From: Paenibacillus camerounensis | GTDB lineage: Bacteria; Bacillota; Bacilli; Paenibacillales; Paenibacillaceae | NCBI RefSeq assembly: GCF_000723885.1 | Contig: NZ_CCDG010000059.1 | Location: forward strand, 62,001-126,000 | Direction: 5' to 3' | Length of the DNA: 64,000 bases | In this document: in pieces, positions 1-8,430 of the stretch | Layout: each line of letters starts with the position of its first letter | Numbering within the stretch: the stretch's first letter is position 1 | The notes under the pieces: generated by a model | What the model saw: only the letters and a program-made list of their open reading frames with translations | Databases searched by the model: none | Told to the model about the DNA's origin: nothing | Made by a program: the position numbers and the translations under genes

Positions 1-50
1 GACACCGGACCGGAATTAAAGGTATTCTACTAACTAGAAGCCAGAAACGT

Positions 51-66
51 AAAGGCGGCAGCCTTT
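51..66 (+). other. small hairpin upstream of LysR gene
   Basis: A six-base-pair stem (AAAGGC / GCCTTT) with a GGCA loop ends six bases before the LysR ribosome binding site. It has no U tract. It could be the end of an upstream element cut by the window edge, or a 5' UTR structure. No gene is visible in bases 1-85. Confidence 0.3.
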
Positions 67-85
67 GGTAAGAGGGGGAACAGGT

Positions 86-1018
86 TTGACATTGCAGCAG
101 CTCCGCTATGCCATTGAGATTGCGAACAGCGGCTCGATGAATGAGGCGGCAAAACGGCTTTTTGTGTCACAGCCCAGTCTCTCCAATGCGATTAAGGAGC
201 TGGAGAACGAGCTGGGAATTACTATTTTTGAACGGACCAACCGCGGAATCAGCATATCAGCCGAAGGCGTTGAGTTTCTAGGCTATGCCCGGCAGATCAT
301 CGAGCAGACCGAGTTCATGGAGAACCGGTATACCGGGAAGAAGCGCAGTCCGGTTTATTTTTCCGTGTCTACCCAGCACTATGCCTTTGTTGTAGATGCC
401 TTTGCACACCTGATGAAGGAGCGGCAGCTTGCCGAATATAATTTCAGCCTGCGGGAGACCCAGACCTATGAGATCATTGAGGATGTGCGTACCCTGCGCA
501 GCGATCTGGGCATCCTGTATATTAATGAGAGCAATTACAAGGTTATGAATAAGCTGTTCAGTGACGGAAATCTGAAATTCACACCGCTGTTCAACACGAA
601 CCCGCATGTCTATGTCAGAGCCGCCCACCCGCTGGCTGCAAAAGAAATCATTGTGCTGGAAGACATCCTGCCGTTTCCGTACATTACATTTGAGCAGGGG
701 GACAACAACTCACTGCATTTCTCGGAAGAGATGCTTAGCTTCACGCAGATTGAGAAAAATATAAAGGTAACGGACCGGGCAACGCTTACTAACCTGCTGC
801 TCGGCAGTGATGCTTATACGATCGGGACCGGCATAATGGCTTCCGAACTGAACGGCAACGGTATGCTGACCATTCCTTATGAGAGCAACGAAGTGTTTAC
901 CGTCGGCTGGATTGCCCATAAGGACCGTAAGCCGAGTGAAATTATGTCCGCTTTTATCGATCTGCTGAACGATCTGGTTGCCAGCAGCTATTTTGACATG
1001 AACCAATTCTTACTATAA
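86..1018 (+). CDS. LysR-family transcriptional regulator
   Basis: 310-residue LysR-type DNA-binding regulator. The N-terminal winged helix (about residues 1-60) starts LQQLRYAIEIANSGS and has the family pattern AAKRLFVSQPSLSNAIKELE; the rest is the periplasmic-binding-like effector domain. An upstream TTG at 65 exists, but TTG at 86 has AGAGGGGG about eight bases upstream and gives the usual family N-terminus. Its stop lies 15 bases before the MetE-like gene on the same strand, so the two are probably cotranscribed and the regulator may respond to methionine or a sulfur metabolite. That role is inferred from the neighbour only; CysL- or MetR-like function cannot be told apart by eye. Confidence 0.85.
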   Translation: MTLQQLRYAIEIANSGSMNEAAKRLFVSQPSLSNAIKELENELGITIFERTNRGISISAEGVEFLGYARQIIEQTEFMENRYTGKKRSPVYFSVSTQHYAFVVDAFAHLMKERQLAEYNFSLRETQTYEIIEDVRTLRSDLGILYINESNYKVMNKLFSDGNLKFTPLFNTNPHVYVRAAHPLAAKEIIVLEDILPFPYITFEQGDNNSLHFSEEMLSFTQIEKNIKVTDRATLTNLLLGSDAYTIGTGIMASELNGNGMLTIPYESNEVFTVGWIAHKDRKPSEIMSAFIDLLNDLVASSYFDMNQFLL

Positions 1019-1033
1019 CAGCAGGAGGGTCGT

Positions 1034-2152
1034 ATGATCAGTCCAATTACCGGTTCCGCCAGAAACGCCCCGCCCTTTCGTTATGATATTGTCGGCAGTT
1101 TTTTGCGCAGCGAGGGGATTAAGGCAGCGCGCAGTCAGTTTGAACAAGGTGAATTAACCTCAGCACAGCTGGGTGAGATTGAGAGTAAAGAGATTGCTGA
1201 GCTGGTGAAGCACGAGAAGGCTCTGGGGCTGAAGGCTATTACCGACGGCGAATTCCGCCGATCCTGGTGGCATCTTGACTTCTTTCTAGGTATAACGGGT
1301 ACACAGAAGATTATTCTAAACCAGGGAAGCGGCTCAGCCAAGGAAAATACGCAGCGGGCGGAGAGCTTTAAGATTACGGGGAAAATATCATTCGGGGATC
1401 ACCCGATGTTAGCTGATTATATGAAGCTGCAGCAGATGGCCGGTGACACGTTGGCTAAAATGACGATTCCCGCACCGTCGTTGTTCCACTTTGTGCAGGA
1501 TTATAACGGAAATGAGATCTATCCTGACCGGGATCAGCTGTTTCAGGATATTATTGCGGTGTACCGTTCGGCCATCCAGGCATTTTATGATGCGGGCTGC
1601 CGCTATCTGCAGCTGGATGATACGACCTGGGGGACCCTGTCGAGCGGGAGGCACCGAGCACATCTGCGAAGCAGAGGCGTTGATCCGGATCAGTTGGCGC
1701 GTGACTATGTAAGGCTGATTAACGACAGTATCGCTGATAAGCCTGGGGATATGACGATAGCACTGCATGTATGCCGGGGAAATCTGCGTTCTACCTGGTT
1801 CGCTGCGGGGGGATATGAGCCTGTTGCCGAGGCGCTGTTCGGCGGGGCAAGGGTGGATGCTTTTTTCCTGGAATACGACAATGAGCGCTCCGGTGACTTT
1901 GCGCCGCTGCGGTTCATTCAAGACCAGTTCGTTGTGCTCGGCCTTATCACTACGAAGCATGGCGGTCTGGAGAATAAAGAGCAGCTGAAGCTGCGGATTG
2001 CTGAAGCTGCGCAGTATGTGGATATTGACAAGCTGTGCCTGAGTCCGCAATGCGGCTTTGCCTCGTCGGAGGAAGGCAATATTCTGACCGAGGAAGAGCA
2101 GTGGGACAAGATCCGGCTTGTGATCGAGACTGCAAACGAGGTATGGCTGTAA
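1034..2152 (+). CDS. MetE C-terminal-like methyltransferase (YxjG/YxjH family)
   Basis: 372-residue protein of the cobalamin-independent methionine synthase family, in the single-barrel form seen in Bacillus YxjG/YxjH. It probably transfers a methyl group to homocysteine or a related thiol. Family marks are the start PFRYDIVGSFLRS, the ITDGEFRRSWW segment, the zinc-ligand pair in HVCRGN (about residue 244) and the later cysteine in SPQCGF (about residue 335). The start has AGGAGG seven bases upstream. It follows the LysR gene closely. There is no S-box riboswitch in front, so control probably rests with the LysR protein. A strong hairpin terminator follows. Confidence 0.85.
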   Translation: MISPITGSARNAPPFRYDIVGSFLRSEGIKAARSQFEQGELTSAQLGEIESKEIAELVKHEKALGLKAITDGEFRRSWWHLDFFLGITGTQKIILNQGSGSAKENTQRAESFKITGKISFGDHPMLADYMKLQQMAGDTLAKMTIPAPSLFHFVQDYNGNEIYPDRDQLFQDIIAVYRSAIQAFYDAGCRYLQLDDTTWGTLSSGRHRAHLRSRGVDPDQLARDYVRLINDSIADKPGDMTIALHVCRGNLRSTWFAAGGYEPVAEALFGGARVDAFFLEYDNERSGDFAPLRFIQDQFVVLGLITTKHGGLENKEQLKLRIAEAAQYVDIDKLCLSPQCGFASSEEGNILTEEEQWDKIRLVIETANEVWL

Positions 2153-2177
2153 AAAGTAGGGTATGGTATAAAAAGGT

Positions 2178-2230
2178 ACAGGGATGTCTTATGCAGCCGG
2201 AAGTGCTGCGGGACATCCCTGTTTATTGTT
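2178..2230 (+). terminator. intrinsic terminator after MetE-like gene
   Basis: Long inverted repeat with arms ACAGGGATGTC and GGACATCCCTGT, followed by a T-rich run (TTTATTGTTTT). It lies 25 bases after the methyltransferase stop. Confidence 0.7.
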
Positions 2231-2284
2231 TTGCTGATACTGCGTAACTATGCCGTTGTAGGAAACGCTGCTGCAAGGAATAGC

Positions 2285-2465
2285 TGCACTCTGTACACTT
2301 AAAAAGCTCAAAAGTCTGCGATTGCTGTGTTTAGCTGTAGTTTGTGCAACTATTTCTGCAAGAAATAACCAAAATGAGCATTTTGCTGATTTTTAATTGT
2401 ACAGAGTACACTTATACGCGTAATTCAGGGAAAAACAGGCATTTAGCTGTATAAAGTGCAGTTAT
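2285..2465. repeat. dispersed inverted-repeat element, copy 1
   Basis: The 430-base gap 2153-2584 holds no gene. After the terminator it carries four related 15-17 base units at about 2285, 2343, 2397 and 2447. The first two read in one direction (TGCACTCTGTACACTTA and a degenerate GTGCAACTATTTCTGCA) and the last two are inverted (TTGTACAGAGTACACTTAT, CTGTATAAAGTGCAGTTAT). Spacing is 52-58 bases. The same plus-plus-minus-minus layout recurs at 16506-16690, so the transcript could fold into a nested hairpin. Confidence 0.65.
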
Positions 2466-2584
2466 CCCTGGTATGTGCAAATTGTAAGTTACCCGCCAGC
2501 ACCTTGCCACTGCCTGTTAACCAAGCTAAGCGGACAATTGCCATCTGAATCTCTAGCAGCCCGTTAATTGGTATCATACGCCTA

Positions 2585-3322
2585 CTACTGCCCGGAAGCA
2601 GCCGCATTTGCATCAAATCCCCTGTTAGTCACATAGTTGTCGATGCTCCAGATCCTGAGACTGGATTCCCGTGCCTTCGTTTCAATTTCTCTGAAAGCAT
2701 CGACATACCTGGTATCCGGCGGGAAAACAGCCACTCTGGCCAGCCCCTTCTCCAGCAGCAGCAGATTAACCATCTGGTCATTCACGTATACGTAAGCGAG
2801 CAGTCTGCCGTATTGATCGCGCTCTGACTCGTCAAATTCAAGATGTACGGTTTGTCCTTCGAGCAGTTCTTTAGCATAGTTACGTGCTTCCAGTGCATAG
2901 GGCTCTGGTTGTTCTCCTATCTCCGGCGTGTCGATCAGCAGCAGGCGAACCTTCTCGGTATCCCCTTCATTTGTACGGATCCGGAAGGTATCACCGTCGA
3001 TGACAGAGGTAACTTCAGCGTCCATTGTTTTCGATGTATATATAAATGTGCCAGCTACTTTATAATCTCTTAATATGAAAAAATTCTGTATCGAAGCAGC
3101 CTTCTCAAGCATTGTGGTTCCCGGTGCAGTAATAATAGAGAGGACTAAACTTACAGCTGCTGTAAGTAGAGAGATTTCTTTAACACGCTTACGGGATTTC
3201 CCGGCAGAAGCATTCCTGCGTCTAAACATCGACGGTTTGATGAAGCTGATCACCCAGACGATGATTGCCGGTATGGTTAGTAATAGAAACACTACTGCCG
3301 GATATGATTCAGTAAATAACAT
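2585..3322 (-). CDS. membrane-anchored thermonuclease-like nuclease (SNase domain)
   Basis: 245 residues. The N-terminal part has two hydrophobic segments (about 8-28 and 50-70) separated by a basic stretch. The C-terminal 140 residues form a staphylococcal-nuclease domain with VIDGDTFRI, VRLLLIDTPEIGE, DQYGRLLAYVYV and a closing basic segment. The usual calcium- and phosphate-binding Asp, Arg and Glu residues of the family (D in DGDT, R and D in RLLLIDTPE, R in GRLLAYV) are present, so phosphodiesterase activity outside the membrane is expected. AGAGGAG precedes the ATG. It is transcribed towards the repeat gap, away from its neighbours. Confidence 0.85.
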   Translation of the reverse strand: MLFTESYPAVVFLLLTIPAIIVWVISFIKPSMFRRRNASAGKSRKRVKEISLLTAAVSLVLSIITAPGTTMLEKAASIQNFFILRDYKVAGTFIYTSKTMDAEVTSVIDGDTFRIRTNEGDTEKVRLLLIDTPEIGEQPEPYALEARNYAKELLEGQTVHLEFDESERDQYGRLLAYVYVNDQMVNLLLLEKGLARVAVFPPDTRYVDAFREIETKARESSLRIWSIDNYVTNRGFDANAAASGQ

Positions 3323-3475
3323 CGATCAGAGCTCCTCTAGTAACAATAATGATGCCAGTGTAGCAGAAAATAGCAGTATTGAATACCTGCCTGCAGCATT
3401 CAGTTGGACTAAACCCACACAATTATCATTTACATATATACCCAAATGCATTATGGTTACTGGAGGAGGGATAAT

Positions 3476-3832
3476 ATGGACCCATATTTTGATCAGCAGG
3501 TTGAGCGCCGGGCCAAGCCGGCAAGAATCAGAAATTTGTTTATTTTGCTGGTGATTTTATTAGGGGTGCTTACGCTGCTTAATCCTGCTATTGAAGATTT
3601 TGCTGAATATGCCGTCGATGACCTGCAGGATACGCTGGGCGCTTCGCTGCCGGGTGCTCTTACTCAGGCAATGATCAAACCGCTGGTGAAGAGTCTTGCA
3701 GATAGGGATAACTACATCATCTTTTCTGTTTTCAGTCTGCCGGATATTCAGGACAGCAGCACCTTTATTGGCGATATGAGTGCGAAGAAGCGTTACTTAG
3801 GCGTATTCAAAATCTTTTTCATTGAGTTGTAG
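3476..3832 (+). CDS. DUF4359-like single-pass membrane protein
   Basis: 118-residue protein with a basic N-terminus, one hydrophobic segment (about 22-40) and a soluble tail ending in RYLGVFKIFFIEL. The tail, with NYIIFSVFSL before a final LGVFKIFF block, resembles DUF4359, a family without known function; that link is by memory of the pattern. ATG at 3476 has GGAGGAGGG five bases upstream, so a longer reading from 3446 is not used. It is divergent from the nuclease gene and ends before the lysK leader. Confidence 0.7.
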   Translation: MDPYFDQQVERRAKPARIRNLFILLVILLGVLTLLNPAIEDFAEYAVDDLQDTLGASLPGALTQAMIKPLVKSLADRDNYIIFSVFSLPDIQDSSTFIGDMSAKKRYLGVFKIFFIEL

Positions 3833-3910
3833 TTAGATATGCAGCCCGAAATTTAAGCTTGAAAAAGCACAGCAAATCATGTTTAAATAGTTTTAATTGG
3901 ATATGAAAAG

Positions 3911-4203
3911 CGATGATGAGAAGAGTAGTTAAGCAAACGTTGTTCCCAGAGAGCTCCAGCCCGGTGAAATGGAGCAGCAATGTGCCTGACGAAAAAAGTC
4001 TCTGAGCTGCATGCGGAATTGGGCGTACTGAACGCCTAAGGATGGTATGACGGGAGCTCCCGTTACAGAGCTAGGGTATAAGCGTGATGGCCGTACCCGA
4101 AGAGGCGGGCCTGGCAACATGTCCGCGAACAGAGGTGGTACCACGGTGCTTATGACAGCTCCCGTCCTCAAGATGACAATCTTGAGGCGGGGGCTTTTTT
4201 GTT
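3911..4203 (+). promoter_or_regulatory. T-box leader of lysK (lysine, AAA specifier)
   Basis: The leader contains the T-box signature from 4127 to 4149 (GAACAGAGGTGGTACCACGG), which forms the antiterminator that base-pairs with uncharged tRNA. The Stem I 3' strand at 3989-4008 matches the CGAAA-NNN layout of the B. subtilis glyQS leader; read that way the specifier is AAA at 3995-3997, a lysine codon, in agreement with the downstream gene. A GA/AGTA kink-turn-like segment sits near 3917-3931. Uncharged tRNA-Lys should favour readthrough into lysK. Confidence 0.9.
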
Positions 4204-4206
4204 TTT
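4158..4206 (+). terminator. T-box terminator of lysK leader
   Basis: Strong stem with arms GCTCCCGTCCTCAAGAT and ATCTTGAGGCGGGGGC and a four-base loop, then a run of T. The 5' arm overlaps the antiterminator partner sequence, as expected for a transcriptional T-box switch. Confidence 0.9.
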
Positions 4207-4232
4207 ATTTCAAAATAGAGGAGATTATTAAC

Positions 4233-5792
4233 ATGCATTGGGCACAAAAAATCGCAAACGACTTGATCAGCAGCCATCCTGAACGCCAGACCTTTGTATG
4301 CGCATCGGGCATCAGCCCGTCGGGCTCAGTTCATATCGGCAATTTCCGCGAGATTGTCACCACTTATTTCGTCACTCAGGCACTTCAGAGAGCAGGGAAG
4401 GAGGTCCGTTTTATTTTTTCGTGGGATGATTTCGACCGGTTCCGTAAGGTTCCCGCGCAGCTGGACGCTTCATATGAGCAGTATATCGGATTGCCCTACA
4501 CCAAGGTCCCATGTCCATGCGGCGAGCATGCTTCCTATGCAGAGCACTACGAGCAGGAGTTTGAGCAGGCGTTATCGGCCTTCGGCATCACACCTGAATT
4601 TATCTGCCAGAGCCGTGAATATCAGTCAGGCAGGTATAACCAGGCTATCCTCCATGCCCTGCGCAGCAGAGGGGAAATTTACGACATCCTGATGATGTTC
4701 AAAACAGGCAAAGCCACAGAGGAGGACAGGGTAGCCTTTTACCCGGTTCAGGTCTATTGCGAGCGCTGCGGCAAAGATTCGACCAGCGTCCATGCATTTG
4801 ACGGGGAGTCGGAGGACATCATCTACAGCTGCAAATGCGGCTGCTATAACACGCTTCACGTTCCGCAGGCTTCAAACATCAAGCTGCACTGGAAGATAGA
4901 CTGGCCGATGCGCTGGGGGATGGAGGATGTCGTATTCGAGCCGGGCGGCCGCGATCATTCGTCCGAGACGGGGAGCTATAATGTTGCCAAGGTCATGGCG
5001 GAGAAAATATTCGGAAATCAGCCGCCGTATTATGTTCCCTATGAGTTCATCAGTATTAAGGGCAGCCATGCCAAAATGTCCAGTTCGTCCGGGCATAACT
5101 ATACGCCGGAGGACCTGCTGAAGGTATACGGGCCGGAGCCGATCCTGTTCATGTTCGCCAAATACCAGCCGGATGCAGCCTTCAGTATCGGCCTGGATGA
5201 GGATGTGCTGCGGAACTATACGGAATACGAACGGTACCGTAAAGCATTTGCCGCCGGACAATTGGAGAGTGAGGACATCCGTGCCGCTCTGGAACTATCC
5301 TTACGGAATCCTGCTGATGCGGAAATACCGGGCTTCAGTCAGGCTGCAGCCCTGCTGCCGCTGATCAACTGGGACAGCGAATTGCTGCACAGGCTGTTGA
5401 ACCAGGATGGCGGACCCCCAGTTAAAGAGGCATTGTTCCGGCAAACCGCAGAGCGGGCCGAGCACTGGATCAGACATTATGCCCCGCAGAAGCTGGTTAC
5501 GGTGAACACCAGTCCGGACCGGGTGCTGTATCAATCGCTGGAAGCAGCCGAACAGGAGCGGGTAATGGCCTTCTGCGGCTTGCTCCGTACCGGATTTTCC
5601 GATGAAACAGAGTTTATGCAGCAGGTGTACGCCATTTGTCACGATGCTGACAAAAAGACGATGAGGAGCAACCAGAAGGCGCTGTTTTCCATCCTTTATC
5701 AGCTGATTCTGCAGCAGTCGGAGGGTCCAAGGGTTCCTGTACTTGTTCAGGCACTGGGCAAAGAGCGCGTGCTGGCGCTGCTGGACTTCTAA
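4233..5792 (+). CDS. lysK: class I lysyl-tRNA synthetase
   Basis: 519-residue class I LysRS, which charges tRNA with lysine using a Rossmann-type catalytic core and is unrelated to the usual class II LysS. The HIGH-type motif is HIGN (from residue 34) and the KMSKS-type motif is KMSSSSG (from residue 281). Zinc-type cysteine pairs (CERCGKD and SCKCGC) lie between them. ATG 4233 follows an AGAGGAG site; in-frame codons upstream belong to the leader. Most Bacillales use LysS; a T-box-controlled class I enzyme is known in the B. cereus group, where it is an extra or stress-phase enzyme. Whether this genome also has lysS cannot be seen here. Confidence 0.92.
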   Translation: MHWAQKIANDLISSHPERQTFVCASGISPSGSVHIGNFREIVTTYFVTQALQRAGKEVRFIFSWDDFDRFRKVPAQLDASYEQYIGLPYTKVPCPCGEHASYAEHYEQEFEQALSAFGITPEFICQSREYQSGRYNQAILHALRSRGEIYDILMMFKTGKATEEDRVAFYPVQVYCERCGKDSTSVHAFDGESEDIIYSCKCGCYNTLHVPQASNIKLHWKIDWPMRWGMEDVVFEPGGRDHSSETGSYNVAKVMAEKIFGNQPPYYVPYEFISIKGSHAKMSSSSGHNYTPEDLLKVYGPEPILFMFAKYQPDAAFSIGLDEDVLRNYTEYERYRKAFAAGQLESEDIRAALELSLRNPADAEIPGFSQAAALLPLINWDSELLHRLLNQDGGPPVKEALFRQTAERAEHWIRHYAPQKLVTVNTSPDRVLYQSLEAAEQERVMAFCGLLRTGFSDETEFMQQVYAICHDADKKTMRSNQKALFSILYQLILQQSEGPRVPVLVQALGKERVLALLDF

Positions 5793-5884
5793 ACAGAGCG
5801 CCTATGCCCTTTACGGGATCGTCCCAAGAGAGGTATAATATAACGGACTGTTTATAACTTATGTTGGAAAGTGAGTCGAACACT

Positions 5885-6601
5885 ATGGGCCGTAAATGGA
5901 ATAATATTAAAGAGAAGAAGGCATCCAAGGATGCCAATACAAGTAAGGTCTACGCCAAATTCGGCGTTGAGATTTATGTAGCAGCTAAGAAAGGCGAACC
6001 GGACCCGGAATCGAACCGTGCTCTTAAGGTTGTTCTGGAACGCGCCAAAACTTATAACGTACCGAAGGCCATTATCGACCGCGCGCTGGAAAAAGCTAAA
6101 GGAAGCGGCGACGAAAGCTATGTGGAGCTGCGTTATGAAGGCTTCGGACCGAGCGGCTCGATGATTATCATCGATGCATTGACCAATAACGTGAACCGTA
6201 CAGCTCCGCTTGTCCGTTCCGCATTCAGCAAAAACGGCGGCAACATGGGTGTCAGCGGATCCGTAACGTATATGTTTGATCCGACAGCTGTTATCGGCCT
6301 GGAGGGTAAATCCGCTGAAGAAGTAATGGAGCTGCTGATTGAAGCCGATGTGGATGTACGCGATGTGCTGGAAGAGGACGAGGCGGTCATCGTATACGCT
6401 GAGCCTGACCAGTTCCATGCTGTACAGGAGACGCTTCGCGGGGCCGGTATTACCGAATTCACCGTAGCCGAGCTTACAATGCTTCCGCAGAACTATGTGG
6501 AGATCCCGGAAGATGCAGAAGCACAGTTCGAGAAGCTGATCGACGCACTGGAAGAGCTCGACGATGTACAGCAGGTCTATCACAACGTTGACTCCGAATA
6601 A
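5885..6601 (+). CDS. YebC/PmpR-family protein (YeeN type)
   Basis: 238 residues, starting MGRKWNNIKEKKASKDANTSK, the hallmark of the YebC/TACO1 family. Members have been described as DNA-binding regulators and, more recently, as ribosome-associated factors that help translate proline-rich or other difficult stretches. The three-domain length and the acidic C-terminal half (EEVMELLIEADVDVRDVLEEDEAVIVY) are normal. ATG 5885 is chosen by family alignment; an in-frame ATG at 5861 lacks a ribosome binding site. The sequence is closer in its start to B. subtilis YeeN than to the ruvC-linked YebC. A strong terminator follows. Confidence 0.88.
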   Translation: MGRKWNNIKEKKASKDANTSKVYAKFGVEIYVAAKKGEPDPESNRALKVVLERAKTYNVPKAIIDRALEKAKGSGDESYVELRYEGFGPSGSMIIIDALTNNVNRTAPLVRSAFSKNGGNMGVSGSVTYMFDPTAVIGLEGKSAEEVMELLIEADVDVRDVLEEDEAVIVYAEPDQFHAVQETLRGAGITEFTVAELTMLPQNYVEIPEDAEAQFEKLIDALEELDDVQQVYHNVDSE

Positions 6602-6622
6602 TCAGGGCTATGGATTGTGAGG

Positions 6623-6657
6623 GAGCGGCAGGAGATGATCCTGCTGCTCTTTTTTTA
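6623..6657 (+). terminator. intrinsic terminator after YebC-like gene
   Basis: Stem GAGCGGCAGGA / TCCTGCTGCTC with a five-base loop and eight T residues, starting 22 bases after the stop codon. Confidence 0.9.
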
Positions 6658-6683
6658 TTCCACAGGGAAGGAAGTGATTCAAT

Positions 6684-7124
6684 ATGCCGGACTTCCGGGT
6701 GCTCAGTGTTGTACATATCATGCTGGTCAAGGGCGGTAAGGTACTGCTGCTTAGACGCTGCAATACAGGACATATGGACGGTTATTACGGTTTTCCGGGC
6801 GGGAAGCTGAACGGCGGGGAGACGCTGCAGATGGCAGCGATCCGCGAAGCACGGGAGGAAACAGGTGCCAGGATTGACCCGGCACAGCTGCACATGCTGG
6901 GGACGATGCATATCAGGACTCCGGGCGGGGAACGGATTGATTTTTTCTTCCGGGCTGAGGAGTGGTCGGGAGAAGTAAGCAACCTGGAGCCGGATAAATG
7001 CGATGATCTCAGCTGGTTTGACGCGGACAGGCTCCCGGACAATACCCTTCCCTTCATGACAAAAGCACTGGATACCTTTGAACGCGGGGAATGGTTTATG
7101 GAATACGGCTGGGATTTAAGCTGA
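6684..7124 (+). CDS. Nudix hydrolase
   Basis: 146-residue single-domain Nudix protein. The Nudix box GGKLNGGETLQMAAIREAREETG (residues about 38-60) has the full GX5EX7REXXEEXG pattern that binds magnesium and cleaves nucleoside-diphosphate-linked substrates. The short N-terminal region VLSVVHIMLVKGGKVLLLRR is typical of MutT/ADP-ribose-pyrophosphatase-like members; the substrate cannot be read from sequence. GGAAGG precedes the ATG. It stands between two terminated or unlinked units. Confidence 0.88.
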   Translation: MPDFRVLSVVHIMLVKGGKVLLLRRCNTGHMDGYYGFPGGKLNGGETLQMAAIREAREETGARIDPAQLHMLGTMHIRTPGGERIDFFFRAEEWSGEVSNLEPDKCDDLSWFDADRLPDNTLPFMTKALDTFERGEWFMEYGWDLS

Positions 7125-7183
7125 CATAAGCCTTGCGGATTACAGTTTAATATATTCATTGTATACATAGCAGGAGGCCGGGG

Positions 7184-7948
7184 ATGGAGCATATTAGTAC
7201 AGGAATGATCATTGTTTTGGTGGTGTGCGGCTTTCTGGCCGGATTTATTGATTCTGTAGTGGGCGGCGGCGGGCTGATCTCGATTCCGGCGCTGCTGTCG
7301 GCGGGTATACCGCTGCAATTGCTGCTTGGAACGAACAAGCTGGCCGGAACCATGTGCTCTTTTACCAGTACGGCTTCCTTCATTAAGTCCGGTAAAATTA
7401 ACTTTCAGCTGATCAGGCTGCTTATTCCCTTCTCCATTGCCGGTGCGGTTGCAGGCTCATTTACCGTCCGGCAGGTGCCTTCAGAATTTCTGAAGCCGCT
7501 GGTCATCGTGATGCTGGTGGTGATTACGGTCTATACCTTGTTCAAAAAATCGTGGGGTGATGTGTCCACCTTCTCCGGCAGCAGCAAAAAAACACGGATG
7601 ACCGGCATGGTGGTCGCCCTGATCATCGGGTTCTATGACGGTTTTTTCGGTCCGGGTACGGGATCGTTCCTGATCTTTGCCTTTCTGATGCTGGGCTTTG
7701 AGTTCGTGACAGCAGCCGGCAATGCCAAGGTACTGAATTTTGCCAGCAATATCTCTAGTCTGCTTACGTTCATTGCACTGGGCTCGGTCAGCTATTCTTA
7801 CGGGCTGCTGCTTGGCGTTCCTATGGTTGCCGGTGCAATCATCGGTTCCAAATTCGCGATCCGCAAGGGGGCCGGGTATATCCGCCCGCTGTTCATTGCC
7901 GTAACGGTGATCTTGATCGGCAAGCAGATCTGGGATACGATGCATTAA
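7184..7948 (+). CDS. TSUP-family membrane transporter (TauE/SafE, YfcA type)
   Basis: 254 residues, almost entirely hydrophobic, with about eight membrane segments in two related halves. The conserved GFIDSVVGGGGLISIPAL near the start and GFYDGFFGPGTGSFLIF near residue 150 are the paired TSUP signatures. The family exports or imports small sulfur-containing or carboxylate anions such as sulfite or sulfoacetate; the substrate here is unknown. AGGAGG lies seven bases before the ATG. The GNAT gene starts 23 bases after its stop, so they may share a transcript with the AlaX gene. Confidence 0.85.
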   Translation: MEHISTGMIIVLVVCGFLAGFIDSVVGGGGLISIPALLSAGIPLQLLLGTNKLAGTMCSFTSTASFIKSGKINFQLIRLLIPFSIAGAVAGSFTVRQVPSEFLKPLVIVMLVVITVYTLFKKSWGDVSTFSGSSKKTRMTGMVVALIIGFYDGFFGPGTGSFLIFAFLMLGFEFVTAAGNAKVLNFASNISSLLTFIALGSVSYSYGLLLGVPMVAGAIIGSKFAIRKGAGYIRPLFIAVTVILIGKQIWDTMH

Positions 7949-7971
7949 ACAGAAGTAAACGGGGTGGACAT

Positions 7972-8430
7972 ATGGATATCAGGCTCATTTCTAAAGAACA
8001 GGCATGGCAATTAAGGCATGAGGTGATGTGGCCGGAGCGTGAGCTGGATTATGTGAAGCTGGACGATGACGATGCGGGAGAGCATTACGGGCTGCTTGAG
8101 CAGGAGCGGCTGATCTCCGCAGTGTCTTTATTTATTGAAGGCCACGAAGCGCAGTTCCGCAAGTTCGCCACTCTTGATTCGGAGCAGGGCAGAGGATACG
8201 GCAGCAGGCTGCTGCAGCATGTGCTGGAGGAAGCAGAGGCGCGCGGAGTCCGGAGAATCTTCTGCAATGCGCGGAGCAATAAAGCCCCCTTCTATGAAAA
8301 GTTTGGACTGGCTGCAACAGGGCAGTCGTTCACTAAAGGCGGGAAAGACTATATCATTATGGAACGGTTCTTCGGACCAGCCGAAGCCGGAGCTGTAGAC
8401 AGAAACGGAGTGGAACAGACTAATGACTGA
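7972..8430 (+). CDS. GNAT-family N-acetyltransferase
   Basis: 152-residue GCN5-type acetyltransferase. The acetyl-CoA-binding motif A is DSEQGRGYGSRLLQHVLEEAEARGV, followed by IFCNARSNKAPFYEKFGL, the usual strand-helix end with a Phe-Tyr-x-Lys-Phe-Gly motif. The substrate is not identifiable. GGGGTGG precedes the ATG. The stop overlaps the start of the next gene by eight bases (7972-8430 and 8423-9592), so the two are translationally coupled. Confidence 0.87.
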   Translation: MDIRLISKEQAWQLRHEVMWPERELDYVKLDDDDAGEHYGLLEQERLISAVSLFIEGHEAQFRKFATLDSEQGRGYGSRLLQHVLEEAEARGVRRIFCNARSNKAPFYEKFGLAATGQSFTKGGKDYIIMERFFGPAEAGAVDRNGVEQTND

